From Oceanospirillales bacterium (GTDB lineage: Bacteria > Pseudomonadota > Gammaproteobacteria > Pseudomonadales > Endozoicomonadaceae): a stretch of 64,000 bases of DNA. The stretch lies in NCBI GenBank assembly GCA_004762125.1, contig SIHQ01000002.1, positions 1 through 64,000 on the forward strand, given 5' to 3'. Positions 9,018 through 19,449 of the stretch are shown here, piece after piece. The position numbers and the translations under genes were made by a program. The number at the start of each line of letters is the position of its first letter. Within the stretch, counting starts at the first letter, position 1. Below the pieces are notes generated by a model. It saw only the letters and a list, made by a program, of their open reading frames with translations, did no database searches and was not told the DNA's origin.

Positions 9018-10458
9018 GTTGAACATCTTATTTGCTGTCTCCGAATACGACGGTATTGTCAAAACCGGAGGGCTAGCCGATGCGGCTGGCGCTCTGGCGT
9101 CGGTCATGAAGGAGAAAGGGCATAATATTCGTGTGATTATGCCGGCTTATCGGGAAGCTCTGGAAAAAATAGAAACCACTTCCATAGCGTCTGGTGCTGT
9201 GGTCATGAATCATAACGAAACGCTCTGGTTTGGGCTGCGTCATGGTCGTCTGAATGGCATTGATATTTATTTCATTGAATACAATGATTTCTTTGATCGT
9301 GAGGGCTTATACAGCAGTAACGGACAAGGCTACCTAGATAACAGTCGTCGTTTTGCTTTCTTCTGTAAGGCGGCGCTGGAATCCTGTCGTGTGATGGCCT
9401 TTCAGCCAGATGTTATTCATTGTCATGATTGGCCAACGGCTTTGTTGCCCTATTACCTTCGAGTGGACGAGTGCCAAAATGATTTCTTTCACAACAGCCG
9501 CTCCCTGTTAACCATTCATAATGCAGCCTACCAGCAGCATACGGATGTATCTCAGTTGGAAGCGCTTGGTATCGGTTGGCGTTACTTTAATCCTGCCTGT
9601 TTTGAAGATTCTGATCAGATCAATATTCTCAAGGGTGGTATTGCATTTGCGGATAAGATTAATACGGTCAGCCCAAGCTATGCACGAGAGTTACTGACGT
9701 CAGAGGGATCTCATGGTCTGGTAGACAGCTTTCGTCGTAGAGCAAAAGACTTATCCGGGATTCTTAATGGTTGTGATTATCAGCAGTGGAACCCAGTAAC
9801 TGATCCAATGATCCCTGCCAACTATTCTTCGAAAGACCTGTCGGGTAAACAACTCTGCAAGAAAGCATTGCTGGAGCGAATGGGTTTACCTATTACTGTG
9901 GATAAGTCTGTTTATGGTCTTGTCAGCCGGCTGGCCGAGCAGAAAGGCTTCTCGTATCTTGTACCCGCTTTAAGAGAGTTTTTGCAGCAAGATATACACG
10001 TTGTTTTGTTGGGTTCCGGTGATGCTGACACAGCGGCTGAATTACAAAGATTGCAGTCTGATTTTCCAGATAAGTGCAGTTTTTATAACGGTTTTGATAA
10101 TGCGCTGGCACATCAGATAGAGGCTGGTTCTGACTTTTTCCTGATGCCGTCCCTGTTTGAGCCTTGTGGTCTGAATCAGATTTACAGCCTTAAATACGGC
10201 ACTTTACCCATCGTCAGGCGAGTGGGTGGCTTGATTGACACGGTTGATGACTACGACGCTTCTGGTGCTAAAGGTACTGGCTTTGCTTTTGATGCTCCGC
10301 AGCCTGATGCATTGCTGGTTGCCTTGAAGCAATCTTTGGACGTCTATCATCGTCCTGATCAGTTGCATGGAATGCGACAACAGGCCATGTCCTGTAATTT
10401 TGATTGGCAGACGGCTGCTGTCCGTTATTGTTCTGTCTATCAGTCAATGATTTGTTGA
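9007..10458 (+). CDS. glgA: Glycogen synthase (ADP-glucose type)
   Basis: A GT5 glycosyltransferase of 483 aa that extends alpha-1,4-glucan from ADP-glucose. Motifs are KTGGLADAAGALA near the N-terminus, the HCHDWPTALLPYY segment, NTVSPSYARE, and the C-terminal EPCGLNQIYSLKYG loop with the catalytic Glu. The best start is TTG 9007 ([13 protein letters not shown] as Met), 8 bases after GGAGG at 8995-8999; the open frame from 8980 adds residues not seen in the family. This start lies inside glgC, overlapping it by 11 bp, so the two genes are probably translationally coupled. Confidence 0.93.
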   Translation: MASKLNILFAVSEYDGIVKTGGLADAAGALASVMKEKGHNIRVIMPAYREALEKIETTSIASGAVVMNHNETLWFGLRHGRLNGIDIYFIEYNDFFDREGLYSSNGQGYLDNSRRFAFFCKAALESCRVMAFQPDVIHCHDWPTALLPYYLRVDECQNDFFHNSRSLLTIHNAAYQQHTDVSQLEALGIGWRYFNPACFEDSDQINILKGGIAFADKINTVSPSYARELLTSEGSHGLVDSFRRRAKDLSGILNGCDYQQWNPVTDPMIPANYSSKDLSGKQLCKKALLERMGLPITVDKSVYGLVSRLAEQKGFSYLVPALREFLQQDIHVVLLGSGDADTAAELQRLQSDFPDKCSFYNGFDNALAHQIEAGSDFFLMPSLFEPCGLNQIYSLKYGTLPIVRRVGGLIDTVDDYDASGAKGTGFAFDAPQPDALLVALKQSLDVYHRPDQLHGMRQQAMSCNFDWQTAAVRYCSVYQSMIC

Positions 10459-10465
10459 AATTTGG

Positions 10466-12697
10466 ATGTCTTCTATGACCATTGATGTTCAGCCCTTATC
10501 AAAGGGCGCTGATTATGAGTTCGATCGACAGCAGGAGTTGTACCATGCTCACTGCTCTATTCCTTTCTCTTACCTGGGGTTGCAGGCGCATCCTCAAGGG
10601 AAAGGGCTGGTTCTTAGAGTCTGGCGTCCGGATGCGGCTGAAATCAGAGTCATTGAATTCCCGTCTGGCAAACACTTGGGAGGCATGGAAAGAAATGAAG
10701 ATGGACTGTTCAGTCTTCATCTTCCCCGCCGTCGAAAGTCGTTCAACTATGAGCTGGAAATCTCCTGGCAGGAAGGGCACGTAGTAACCCTATTTGATCC
10801 TTACCAGTTTGGTCAGTACGTGTTGCAGGAAGAGGGCATTGATTACGATGCTCTTTACCGGCATCAGGGTGCTCATCTTACATCTCATCGGGTAAACCGG
10901 CATCATATTGTTGAAGGGGTACTGTTCAGGGTTTATGCACCCGCTGCTCGGTCTGTCAGTGTAGTAGGTGACTTTAATAACTGGGATGGCAGACTGCATC
11001 CTTTAGCCAGTGCTGATGATGGTATCTGGAGACTCTTTGTTCCCGGGTTGACGGCTGGGGACTTGTACAAATTCGAGCTGCATGACGGGGATGGCATTAA
11101 GCTACCACTGAAAACAGATCCTTTTGGACGCTATACCGAGCAGTGGCCGGGATTGGCTTCTATTGTCGCTGATGAAAAAACATATGAATGGCAGGATGAT
11201 GAGTGGTTGGAAAGTCGTAAACCCATGTACGACCAACCTATGTCAATCTATGAAGTTCATCTGGGGTCTTGGAAAAGACAGGACGACGACAGTCAGGCGC
11301 TTTCATACCAGCGGCTGGCCAAAGAGTTGATTCCTTATGTGAAAAAAATGGGTTATACCCACATTGAGCTGATGCCTGTGGCTGAGCATCCTCTCTACGA
11401 ATCCTGGGGTTATCAAACCGTAGGAATGTTCTCACCTACCAGTCGGTACGGTTCTCCCGATGACTTCAAGCTCTTTGTCGATGCCTGTCATAAGAGTGGG
11501 GTAGGTGTTCTTCTGGATTGGGTGCCAGCTCACTTCCCTGAAGACGATCATGGTCTTGTTAATTTTGATGGCTCGGCATTGTATGAGCATTCGGACCCGA
11601 AGCGGGGTTGGCACCCGGACTGGAAAACGAAAATCTATGACTTTGGAAAGCCCTGGGTTCAGGATTTTCTGGTCAGCAGTGCGCTCTACTGGTTGGATGA
11701 ATTTCATATTGATGGTTTGAGAGTCGATGCCGTGGCGTCGATGCTTTATCTCGATTACTCCCGTAATCATGGTGAGTGGGAGCCCAATATCCATGATGGT
11801 AATGAAAATCTTGAAGCCATTGCTTTGCTAAAACGCTTCAACAAAGCCGTATACAGTCGATTTCCAACCGCTATGACCATTGCGGAAGAATCCACCAGTT
11901 TTCCTGGTGTATCTCGACCTGTTTACGATGGCGGTCTGGGCTTTGGCTTTAAATGGAACATGGGCTGGATGCACGATTCGCTGGAATATATAAAAGAAGA
12001 GCCAGTGAATCGCAAATACCATCACGACAAGATGACGTTCAGTACGGTTTATGCTTGGTCCGAGAGTTTTGTATTGTCCTTGTCCCATGATGAAGTGGTT
12101 TATGGTAAGGGTACATTGCTCACTCGTATGCCCGGAGATGACTGGCAGAAGTTTGCTAACCTGCGTGTTTACCTTGCTTTCATGTATGCACATCCCGGCA
12201 AAAAACTGATGTTTATGGGGTGTGAGTTTGGCAGCTGGCACGAATGGAATCTGGCTAAGTCGCTGGATTGGCATCTGATGGATGACAAGAGCAGCTATAA
12301 CTCGGGTATTCAGAAGCTGGTGAAAAAGCTGAACGGTATTTACCGTGACAATAGCGCTTTTTATGAACTGGATTGCGAAGAGAAAGGCTTCCTGTGGCTG
12401 GTCAATGATGACCGTGATCAAAGTGTTTTTGCCTTTGCCCGTTATGATGAAGAGCAATCTTCAGTCATTGTTGTTTGTAATATGACACCAGAAGTACGTC
12501 ATGACTATGTCGTCGGTGTGCCAATAGCTGGCCGTTACAAAGTATTGTTGAATACAGATGATGTTGCTTTTGGAGGCAGTGGTGTATCGGTAGGAAAAAC
12601 GCTAAAAACCATTGATCAGGCAGCTCATCGAATGGGGCAGAGTTTGTCTCTTACTTTGCCACCCTTGTGTGCTTTGGTTCTACAGCCTGCTAAGTAA
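10466..12697 (+). CDS. glgB: 1,4-alpha-glucan branching enzyme
   Basis: A GH13 branching enzyme of 743 aa (E. coli 728), which cuts alpha-1,4 chains and rejoins them as alpha-1,6 branches. It has a duplicated N-terminal CBM48 region (second copy VEGVLFRVYAPAARSVSVVG), the catalytic barrel with MSIYEVHLGSW, Asp421 (GLRVDAVASML), Glu474 (AEESTSFPGVSRP) and LSHDEVVYGKG, and a C-terminal beta domain. It begins 7 bp after the glgA stop and closes the operon. The downstream perfect hairpin at 12713-12747 separates it from the convergent aldolase gene. Confidence 0.95.
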   Translation: MSSMTIDVQPLSKGADYEFDRQQELYHAHCSIPFSYLGLQAHPQGKGLVLRVWRPDAAEIRVIEFPSGKHLGGMERNEDGLFSLHLPRRRKSFNYELEISWQEGHVVTLFDPYQFGQYVLQEEGIDYDALYRHQGAHLTSHRVNRHHIVEGVLFRVYAPAARSVSVVGDFNNWDGRLHPLASADDGIWRLFVPGLTAGDLYKFELHDGDGIKLPLKTDPFGRYTEQWPGLASIVADEKTYEWQDDEWLESRKPMYDQPMSIYEVHLGSWKRQDDDSQALSYQRLAKELIPYVKKMGYTHIELMPVAEHPLYESWGYQTVGMFSPTSRYGSPDDFKLFVDACHKSGVGVLLDWVPAHFPEDDHGLVNFDGSALYEHSDPKRGWHPDWKTKIYDFGKPWVQDFLVSSALYWLDEFHIDGLRVDAVASMLYLDYSRNHGEWEPNIHDGNENLEAIALLKRFNKAVYSRFPTAMTIAEESTSFPGVSRPVYDGGLGFGFKWNMGWMHDSLEYIKEEPVNRKYHHDKMTFSTVYAWSESFVLSLSHDEVVYGKGTLLTRMPGDDWQKFANLRVYLAFMYAHPGKKLMFMGCEFGSWHEWNLAKSLDWHLMDDKSSYNSGIQKLVKKLNGIYRDNSAFYELDCEEKGFLWLVNDDRDQSVFAFARYDEEQSSVIVVCNMTPEVRHDYVVGVPIAGRYKVLLNTDDVAFGGSGVSVGKTLKTIDQAAHRMGQSLSLTLPPLCALVLQPAK

Positions 12698-12712
12698 ATC
12701 ATAACATGCATT

Positions 12713-12747
12713 AGTATGTCAGGTGATCGAGTGTCACCTGACATACT
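12713..12747. terminator. Bidirectional hairpin between glgB and fba
   Basis: A 14-bp perfect stem (AGTATGTCAGGTGA with its complement) and a 7-base loop lie between two convergent genes. There is no long U-run on either side, so it may act as a Rho-assisted or mRNA-end-stabilising hairpin and not as a classical terminator. Confidence 0.7.
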
Positions 12748-12759
12748 GACATTTAAACG

Positions 12760-13824
12760 TTATTTAATATTTGGCTTCAGCTCTCCAGCGGCATACCGCT
12801 GAAACATCACTTCCAAGCTTGAATTCTTGATTTTTGAACCCTGTCCGGCACAGCCAAAGGCATCATAACGATGGAGACAAATCTCTTTCATCGCTTTGGT
12901 CGCAACGGCAAAGTATTTACGAGGGTCGAATTCAGACGGGTTTTCTGCCAGAAAACGACGAATCGCTCCGGTCGATGCCAATCTCAAATCGGTATCGATA
13001 TTGATTTTTCGAACACCGTGACGAATGCCTTCCTGAATCTGTTCTACCGGAACGCCGTAGGTTTCCGGAATCTCTCCACCATTGTCATTAATGATTTTTA
13101 GCCATTCTTGAGGAACGGAAGAAGAGCCATGCATTACAAGATGGGTATTGGGAATGCGCTGGTGGATTTCACGGATTCGATCAATGGCAAGAATGTCGCC
13201 TGTCGGTGGACGAGAGAACTTGTAAGCACCATGGCTGGTTCCACAGGCAATGGCTAGAGCATCAACCTGAGTGGCTTGAACAAAATCAGCGGCTTCGTCA
13301 GGATCAGTCAGTAATTGATCGTGAGACAGTATACCTTCTGCACCGACACCATCCTCTTCACCTGCCTGACCCGTTTCCAGTGAGCCAAGACAACCCAGCT
13401 CACCTTCAACAGACACTCCGCAGGCATGAGCCATCTCTACTGTGCGGCGGGTCACGTCGATATTGTATTCATAGGAGGATGGCGTTTTACCATCGTCCAT
13501 GAGGGAGCCGTCCATCATTACCGAGCTGAAGCCGAGTTGAATAGAGCGTTGGCAAACAGCAGGGCTAGTGCCGTGGTCTTGATGCATAACCACGGGAATA
13601 TGTGGGAACTCCTCGGTGGCTGCCAGAATCAGGTGACGTAGGAATGGTGCACCAGCGTACTTTCTCGCTCCGGCAGATGCCTGAACAATGACAGGGGAAT
13701 CCGTTTCATCGGCGGCTTCCATGATGGCGCGCATTTGTTCGAGATTGTTAACGTTGAATGCCGGAATACCGTAATTATTCTCTGCGGCGTGGTCGAGCAT
13801 TTCACGTAAACTGATCAAGGCCAT
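12760..13824 (-). CDS. fba: Class II fructose-bisphosphate aldolase, Calvin-cycle subtype
   Basis: A 354-aa zinc-dependent aldolase that interconverts fructose-1,6-bisphosphate with dihydroxyacetone phosphate and glyceraldehyde-3-phosphate. Motifs are VMHQDHG (zinc His and catalytic Asp), [29 protein letters not shown] and [10 protein letters not shown]. Length and sequence ([19 protein letters not shown] at the start) fit the CbbA-like subtype common in pseudomonads, not the FbaA type. It is encoded just below a different class II aldolase on the same strand, but a terminator lies between them, so it is probably transcribed separately. Confidence 0.93.
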   Translation of the reverse strand: MALISLREMLDHAAENNYGIPAFNVNNLEQMRAIMEAADETDSPVIVQASAGARKYAGAPFLRHLILAATEEFPHIPVVMHQDHGTSPAVCQRSIQLGFSSVMMDGSLMDDGKTPSSYEYNIDVTRRTVEMAHACGVSVEGELGCLGSLETGQAGEEDGVGAEGILSHDQLLTDPDEAADFVQATQVDALAIACGTSHGAYKFSRPPTGDILAIDRIREIHQRIPNTHLVMHGSSSVPQEWLKIINDNGGEIPETYGVPVEQIQEGIRHGVRKINIDTDLRLASTGAIRRFLAENPSEFDPRKYFAVATKAMKEICLHRYDAFGCAGQGSKIKNSSLEVMFQRYAAGELKPNIK

Positions 13825-13975
13825 TACCTGTTCCTGCTTTGTTTTTATAGTTGGATAGTAAGTTGGATAATATTTGTGCAGGAATTATCGCTGTAATTGT
13901 TTATATGTGCAAAGTCTTGGTATTTTCTGAACAATTAGATAATGCTTGTTAGAGTATGGGGCGAGTGTGAGGCGT

Positions 13976-14004
13976 AAAAAAACCGCTCATAAAGAGCGGC
14001 TTTT
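13976..14004 (-). terminator. Intrinsic terminator of fbaA
   Basis: On the minus strand the stem CCGCTC/GAGCGG with a short loop is followed by a run of seven T. It lies 38 bp past the fbaA stop and before the second aldolase gene. Confidence 0.9.
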
Positions 14005-14041
14005 CAGGATGTAGCTCTAAATTAGAACGCGCTTGCCTATA

Positions 14042-15115
14042 TTACAGTACATCTACTGCATTCAGATCAGCAAAAGCCTGTTCCAAGCGAGCAATCATGC
14101 TTTCCTGAGCTTTACGCTGCCATACGCGAGGGTCGTAGAACTTCTTGTTTGGCTTGTCGGCACCGTCAGGGTTGCCCAGCTGAGCTTGCAGGTAGCCTTC
14201 GTTTTCTTTGTAGAAGCCCAGAATGCCGTTCCAGGCAGCCCACTGGGTGTCGGTATCAATGTTCATTTTGATAACACCGTAAGAGATAGACTCACGAATT
14301 TCTTCCAAAGAGGAGCCGGAGCCGCCGTGGAATACGAAGTCAAGGCTGTTTGCTGTCAGACCGAATTTCTCGGAACAGAACTTCTGGGAGTTCTTGAGGA
14401 TAGCGGGTGTCAGTACAACGTTACCTGGCTTATAGACGCCGTGTACGTTACCGAAGGACGCTGCGATGGTGAAGCGAGGGCTAACAGCGTTCAGTTTTTC
14501 GTAAGCGTAAGCTACGTCTTCTGGCTGCGTGTATAGCAGGGAGCTGTCCATATCGGAGTTATCAACGCCGTCTTCTTCACCGCCAGTGCAACCCAGTTCG
14601 ATTTCCAGAGTCATGTTCATCTTAGACATACGCTCCAGATATTTGGCGCAGGTTTCGATGTTTTCTTCCAGAGGCTCTTCTGACAGATCAATCATGTGAG
14701 AAGAGAACAGTGGCTTGCCAGTCGCTTCAAAGTGTTCTTCGCTAGCGTCCAGCATCGCGTCGATCCATGGCAGCAATTTCTTTGCAGCGTGGTCGGTGTG
14801 CAGGATCACAGGTACACCGTAAGCTTCAGCCATGGTGTGAACGTACTTGGCACCAGCGATAGCGCCGGTAGCCGCAGGAAGCTTGGTTTTAAGACCTTTA
14901 CCGCCGAAGAAGGCTGCGCCACCGTTGGAGAACTGAACAATAACCGGAGACTTCGCTCTAGCGGCAGCTTCGAGAACAGAGTTGATGGAGTCAGTGCTGA
15001 TAACGTTGACAGCGGGAAGGGCAAACTGATTTGCTTTGGCGATTGCGAAGACTTTCTGTACGTCGTCGCCAAACAGTACACCTGGCTTTACGATATCGAA
15101 GATTTTCTGGGACAT
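14042..15115 (-). CDS. fbaA: Class II fructose-bisphosphate aldolase, FbaA type
   Basis: A 357-aa enzyme (E. coli FbaA 359 aa) beginning MSQKIFDIVKPGVLFGDDVQ. It has the zinc and catalytic motifs ILHTDHAAKK, LEIELGCTGGEEDGVDN, NVHGVYKPGN, FHGGSGSS and KMNIDTDTQW. This is the main glycolytic aldolase type of enteric bacteria. Codon use is strongly biased towards the set seen in adhE and gap, suggesting high expression. A likely ribosome site AGGA lies upstream of the ATG. It is divergent from adhE across an 876-bp AT-rich region. Confidence 0.96.
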   Translation of the reverse strand: MSQKIFDIVKPGVLFGDDVQKVFAIAKANQFALPAVNVISTDSINSVLEAAARAKSPVIVQFSNGGAAFFGGKGLKTKLPAATGAIAGAKYVHTMAEAYGVPVILHTDHAAKKLLPWIDAMLDASEEHFEATGKPLFSSHMIDLSEEPLEENIETCAKYLERMSKMNMTLEIELGCTGGEEDGVDNSDMDSSLLYTQPEDVAYAYEKLNAVSPRFTIAASFGNVHGVYKPGNVVLTPAILKNSQKFCSEKFGLTANSLDFVFHGGSGSSLEEIRESISYGVIKMNIDTDTQWAAWNGILGFYKENEGYLQAQLGNPDGADKPNKKFYDPRVWQRKAQESMIARLEQAFADLNAVDVL

Positions 15116-15991
15116 TATATTGGTCCTGTATTTTCAATAATGACTAACGCAACATTGATTGGTGCATTAGTACAAGAAGAAATAGTGATCTTTCTGTGTC
15201 TATCTAAGGCAGGAATATTCCATTGATATTAAAAATAGACCTGACTTATCTTCTGTAAAAAACAAATTCAGCTAACGACTGATCGCTTTTTCGATAACTC
15301 GCTGTTCTGCTGGTTTGGAGTTTACCAAAAAAGTTTCAGATTTCTCCACAGGCTTTTAGATAATTTGTTAATAAAATTGCGTAATTCTTTGTCGTTTAAT
15401 TTAGAAATGAATATCTTGCAGGCTTTTATATAAAAACCTGCTAAAAACATGTCTTTTTCCATTAAAGAGCTATTAATTATAGCTACCATATTGTGGTTAC
15501 GTAATTGTTCGTATGTTTGGGCGTGCTTAATAAGCTTAATGTGTTAACCAAGCTTTGAATCTCTTGGTAACCAAAGCGAGACGGTAGTGTTTGGTCTTAT
15601 GTGTTTATTCTTTGTTACCAGTTGTTATAAAAAATAATTAAGAAAACTTTGTCTTTTGCCTAACAGTCGCTAACAAAGGTTTTCGAAAAAGTTGATTGGT
15701 TTTGAAATTAAATGTTTTTTCAATCTCGCATTATTTTTAAAAGAGATGGCGTAAAAAAACTGTTGCTCTATCTTTTGGGTCAGAAAGAAGCCCAGAGCAA
15801 GAAAGAATAAAGTTGTGTGCTGTTTTTTTTAATGCTGTTTTTTTTTGTTAAAATATGGATGTGAATAAAAAAATGGCAGGCATTAGCTTCAGATCTGGAA
15901 TTCGGATTCCGGGCCAATACTGACTACACGATCAATGTCAGTGTAAGTCAGAAATCAGTTACATTTTTAAAGTAAAGATGAGGTGAGTCTC
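15116..15991. promoter_or_regulatory. Long AT-rich divergent control region fbaA/adhE
   Basis: No credible gene lies in these 876 bp. The region should hold promoters for fbaA (leftward) and adhE (rightward). Visible structure: an inverted repeat TTAACCAAG/CTTGGTAA at 15544-15571; CTTTGTTA at 15610-15617 with its complement TAACAAAG at 15671-15678; long T and A runs at 15820-15870; and a 7-bp hairpin with a TCGG loop at 15895-15912 in the presumed adhE leader. No perfect FNR box (TTGAT-N4-ATCAA) or Rex operator was found. The ribosome site GAGGTGA at 15980-15986 fixes the adhE start. Confidence 0.5.
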
Positions 15992-18607
15992 ATGGCCAAT
16001 GCTAAACAGGCAGCCAAAGCTCAGGACAAGAAAATAGAAGTATCAACAGTTGATGCTCAACTGGATGCCTTGCTGAAAAAAGCTATGGTAGCCAGGGAAA
16101 AGTATCTGGAACTGGATCAGGAAACCGTTGACCGTGTAACCAAAGCTATGGCTTTGGCTGGTCAGGCCGCTCATATGGAGCTGGCTCGAATGGCGGTTGA
16201 TGAAACGGGTCGTGGTATTCTGGAAGATAAGGTTACCAAGAATATTTTCGCGACAGAGTATGTGTACCACTCTATCAAGTACGACAAAACAGTTGGTGTA
16301 ATCGAAGATAACGCAGAAGAAGACTTCATGCTGGTGGCTGAGCCAGTGGGTATTGTCTGTGGTATCACTCCGGTGACTAACCCGACTTCTACAACGATGT
16401 TCAAGTCCATCATTTCTGCTAAAACTCGTAACCCGATTGTTTTTGCCTTCCATCCTTCTGCACAGAAGTGTTCTTCTGAAGCGGCTCGTATCGTTCGTGA
16501 TGCTGCGGTTGAAGCAGGTGCTCCTGAAGATTGTGTTCTATGGGTTGAGCATCCTTCTCTGGAAGCCACTCAGAAACTGATGACGCATCCTGAGATCTCC
16601 GTGATCCTGGCGACTGGCGGCTCCGGTATGGTGCGTGCAGCGTACTCTTCCGGTAAGCCTGCTCTGGGTGTGGGTCCTGGTAACGTTCCTTGTGTGATCG
16701 ATCAGACGGCCAACATTAAGCAAGCGACTAACGATCTGGTCATGTCCAAGAGCTTCGACAACGGCATGATCTGCGCATCTGAGCAGGCGGCAGTGGTTCA
16801 TGAGGCGGTCTACAAACAATTCACTGACGAAATGAAGAAACTGAATGTTTACTTCACGACCCCTCAGGAAACCGTCAAACTGGCTGAAGTGGTTATTATC
16901 GACGGCCATGTAAATAGCAAGATTGTAGGCATGAAACCTGTGAAAATTGCTGCTCTGGCCGGTATTGAAGTGCCTGAGGAAACTCGGGTTCTGGCCGCTG
17001 AAATTGAAGGTGTGGGTCCTGAATTTCCACTATCACGTGAAAAGTTATCCCCGGTTTTAGGTGTGCTGAAAGCTCGCGACACCCAACACGGTATTGAGCT
17101 GGCAGATCAGATGTTGAACTTTGGTGGCTTGGGTCACTCTGCAGTACTTCATTCACAGAGCGATGAAGTGATTGATAAGTTCTCTCTGGCCATGAAGGCT
17201 GGTCGTATTATCATTAATTCACCGAGTACTCATGGTGCCATTGGTGATATTTACAACACCAATATGCCGTCACTGACGCTGGGTTGTGGCACCTACGGTG
17301 GTAACAGTACTACGTCCAACGTATCAGCAGTAAACCTGATCAACATTAAACGTGTCGCTAAGCGTCGTGTGAATATGCAATGGTTCAAGCTTCCTAGCAA
17401 GATTTACTTCGAGTCCAACTCTCTTCAGTACCTCGAAAAAATGCCTGATGTATCACGGGTATTCATCGTAACGGATGAAGTAATTCAAAGTCTGGGTTAT
17501 GTCGAGAAGATTCAATACCACCTGCGTAAGCGTCAGGTGCCTGTACAAGTTCGTGTATTCAACCAGGTAGAACCCGATCCAAGTCTGGCAACCATTCGTG
17601 CCGGTGCAGAGGACATGGTTCGCTTCAATCCGGACGTCGTTATTGCGCTGGGTGGTGGTTCTCCAATTGATGCTGCAAAGGGTATGTGGTTGTTTTACGA
17701 ACAGCCAGATGCTGATTTTGCTGGTATGGCTCAGAAATTCCTGGACATCCGTAAGCGTGTCTACAAGTTTCCTAAGCTGGGTAAAAAGGCCAGAATGGTT
17801 GCGATTCCAACCACTTCCGGTACTGGTTCAGAAGTTACTTCCTTTGCAGTTATTACTGACAAGGAAAAAGGCATCAAGTACCCACTGGCTGACTATGAGC
17901 TGACTCCAGATGTAGCGATTATTGATCCAAACCTTGTTATGAGTGTGCCTAAGAAAGTAGCCGCTGATACTGGTCTGGATGTTTTGACTCATGCTCTGGA
18001 AGCTTATGTTTCCATCATGGCTTCTGATTACACCGATGCTCTGGCAATGAAGGCTGCTCAGCTGGTCTTTGATTACCTGCCAGCGTCTTACGACAGTGCT
18101 GATAAGCGTGCTCGTGAGAAGATGCATAATGCATCCTGTATGGCGGGTATGGCCTTTGCTAACGCGTTTCTGGGTGTTAACCACTCTATGGCGCATAAGC
18201 TGGGTCATGAATTCCATATCTCTCACGGTATGGCCAACGCTATATTGCTGCCTCATGTTATCGAGTACAACGGTTGCGCGAACCCAACCAAGGTGGCTTC
18301 TTTCCCTAAATATGACCACTACATTGCACACGAGAAGTACACCGAGATAGCTAAAGCTCTGGGTCTGCCATGCAAGACTCCGGAAGAGGGTGTCAAGTCC
18401 CTTGCTAATGCAGTTCGTGATCTGATGAAACATGTGGATGTGCCTCTTTCCCTGAAAGATCTGGGTATTTCCGAGAAAGAATTTATGGCTAAAGTGCCCA
18501 TGCTGGCCAGCCATGCTTTTGAAGATCAGTGCACAACAGCTAACCCTCGCATGCCTCTGATTTCCGAGATGGAAGAGTTGCTGAAGAAAGCTTACTACGG
18601 TAAGTGA
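15992..18607 (+). CDS. adhE: Bifunctional acetaldehyde-CoA/alcohol dehydrogenase
   Basis: An 871-aa fusion enzyme that reduces acetyl-CoA to acetaldehyde and then ethanol, reoxidising two NADH in fermentation. The N-terminal aldehyde dehydrogenase half carries the catalytic Cys261 (GMICASEQ) and NPTSTTMFK; the C-terminal iron alcohol dehydrogenase half has [37 protein letters not shown] and the metal His cluster in [17 protein letters not shown]. The start is ATG 15992, 5 bases after GAGGTGA; the GTG 9 bases upstream is part of that ribosome site. Length matches AdhE of E. coli (891 aa). Strong terminator follows. Confidence 0.97.
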   Translation: MANAKQAAKAQDKKIEVSTVDAQLDALLKKAMVAREKYLELDQETVDRVTKAMALAGQAAHMELARMAVDETGRGILEDKVTKNIFATEYVYHSIKYDKTVGVIEDNAEEDFMLVAEPVGIVCGITPVTNPTSTTMFKSIISAKTRNPIVFAFHPSAQKCSSEAARIVRDAAVEAGAPEDCVLWVEHPSLEATQKLMTHPEISVILATGGSGMVRAAYSSGKPALGVGPGNVPCVIDQTANIKQATNDLVMSKSFDNGMICASEQAAVVHEAVYKQFTDEMKKLNVYFTTPQETVKLAEVVIIDGHVNSKIVGMKPVKIAALAGIEVPEETRVLAAEIEGVGPEFPLSREKLSPVLGVLKARDTQHGIELADQMLNFGGLGHSAVLHSQSDEVIDKFSLAMKAGRIIINSPSTHGAIGDIYNTNMPSLTLGCGTYGGNSTTSNVSAVNLINIKRVAKRRVNMQWFKLPSKIYFESNSLQYLEKMPDVSRVFIVTDEVIQSLGYVEKIQYHLRKRQVPVQVRVFNQVEPDPSLATIRAGAEDMVRFNPDVVIALGGGSPIDAAKGMWLFYEQPDADFAGMAQKFLDIRKRVYKFPKLGKKARMVAIPTTSGTGSEVTSFAVITDKEKGIKYPLADYELTPDVAIIDPNLVMSVPKKVAADTGLDVLTHALEAYVSIMASDYTDALAMKAAQLVFDYLPASYDSADKRAREKMHNASCMAGMAFANAFLGVNHSMAHKLGHEFHISHGMANAILLPHVIEYNGCANPTKVASFPKYDHYIAHEKYTEIAKALGLPCKTPEEGVKSLANAVRDLMKHVDVPLSLKDLGISEKEFMAKVPMLASHAFEDQCTTANPRMPLISEMEELLKKAYYGK

Positions 18608-18690
18608 TGCAATCTGATGCGAGTATGGTCGCTACCGGCTCTTACTTGCATTACTGTCTAATACTGTCGTTTTTATAACTCGAAATAAAA

Positions 18691-18720
18691 TGCCAATAAT
18701 TTTGCGATTATTGGCATTTT
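18691..18720 (+). terminator. Intrinsic terminator of adhE
   Basis: A 10-bp perfect stem TGCCAATAAT/ATTATTGGCA with a 6-base loop, followed by TTTT, 83 bp after the adhE stop. Confidence 0.88.
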
Positions 18721-19449
18721 CCGTTTGCGGTCTATTTTTACCTTGCCTGTGTCGTTACTGGTGTCGTTTTATCAGGTTATAAGCGAGAAGGGGGTGTAAA
18801 CAGGTGCCAGAGGTATGGCGGATAGTTTTCACTGGATGATAAGTTTTTCGAGCGGGGAAAGAGTTGGGGTGAGTGAATTACTTGTCTAAACTCAACGATA
18901 AGGGCGATATCAGGCTTTCTATGCAGTCCGGCAGATGAACGACTTAATGATATTGGGCAATTGTTTTGGCAAATATAGTCACCCTTGATAGATGTATTAA
19001 TAATCAGGGTCTGGTAATATTTTTCGGATAAGACAACCGTAAATGCCGGAATTTCCCGATTGTACGTCAGGAATCCGGTATCTGTGTGCCTGTCAATGAG
19101 TACACATTGATCATCAGATTTGAAACCTGATCAGGCGGTGTTAACGAGTGTGCTTTTATGTGTGTGTATATGAGCGTATTTGTAACTTCGTTCCACTCTT
19201 GTGTCAAGCTCTGATTGATCTAAAAAGGTAACTTATGTTCATCTTTTTGAATGTTAGTGACCTTCGGTGTGAGGTTGTGTGATGGCTTTTGATGCCATCT
19301 GTTCATTTTGTGGAAAACCTGTAAACCCTTGTGTAGCAAGGGCTGTGCTAAGTTGATTAGGTATTTTCACGAAGCGTAATCGCACCGTAAATGCTATTTA
19401 CTGAAGGGGTAGCGGTGAAACCGCTGTGACTAAGAGTATTGGAGACGTC
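18721..19449 (+). promoter_or_regulatory. Long leader/promoter region of gap
   Basis: About 730 bp without a credible gene. The last 170 bp before gap contain three hairpins in a row: GATGGC/GCCATC (19281-19299), CCCTTG/CAAGGG (19326-19342) and AGCGGT-GAA-ACCGCT (19411-19425). The last is only 25 bases from the start codon. A cluster of TGATCA-type palindromes lies around 19110-19135. This looks like a structured 5' leader, but no known riboswitch was recognised. Confidence 0.4.

Noticed and set aside
15540-15680. Rex or FNR operator for adhE
   Set aside because: The inverted repeats here do not match either consensus closely enough to name.
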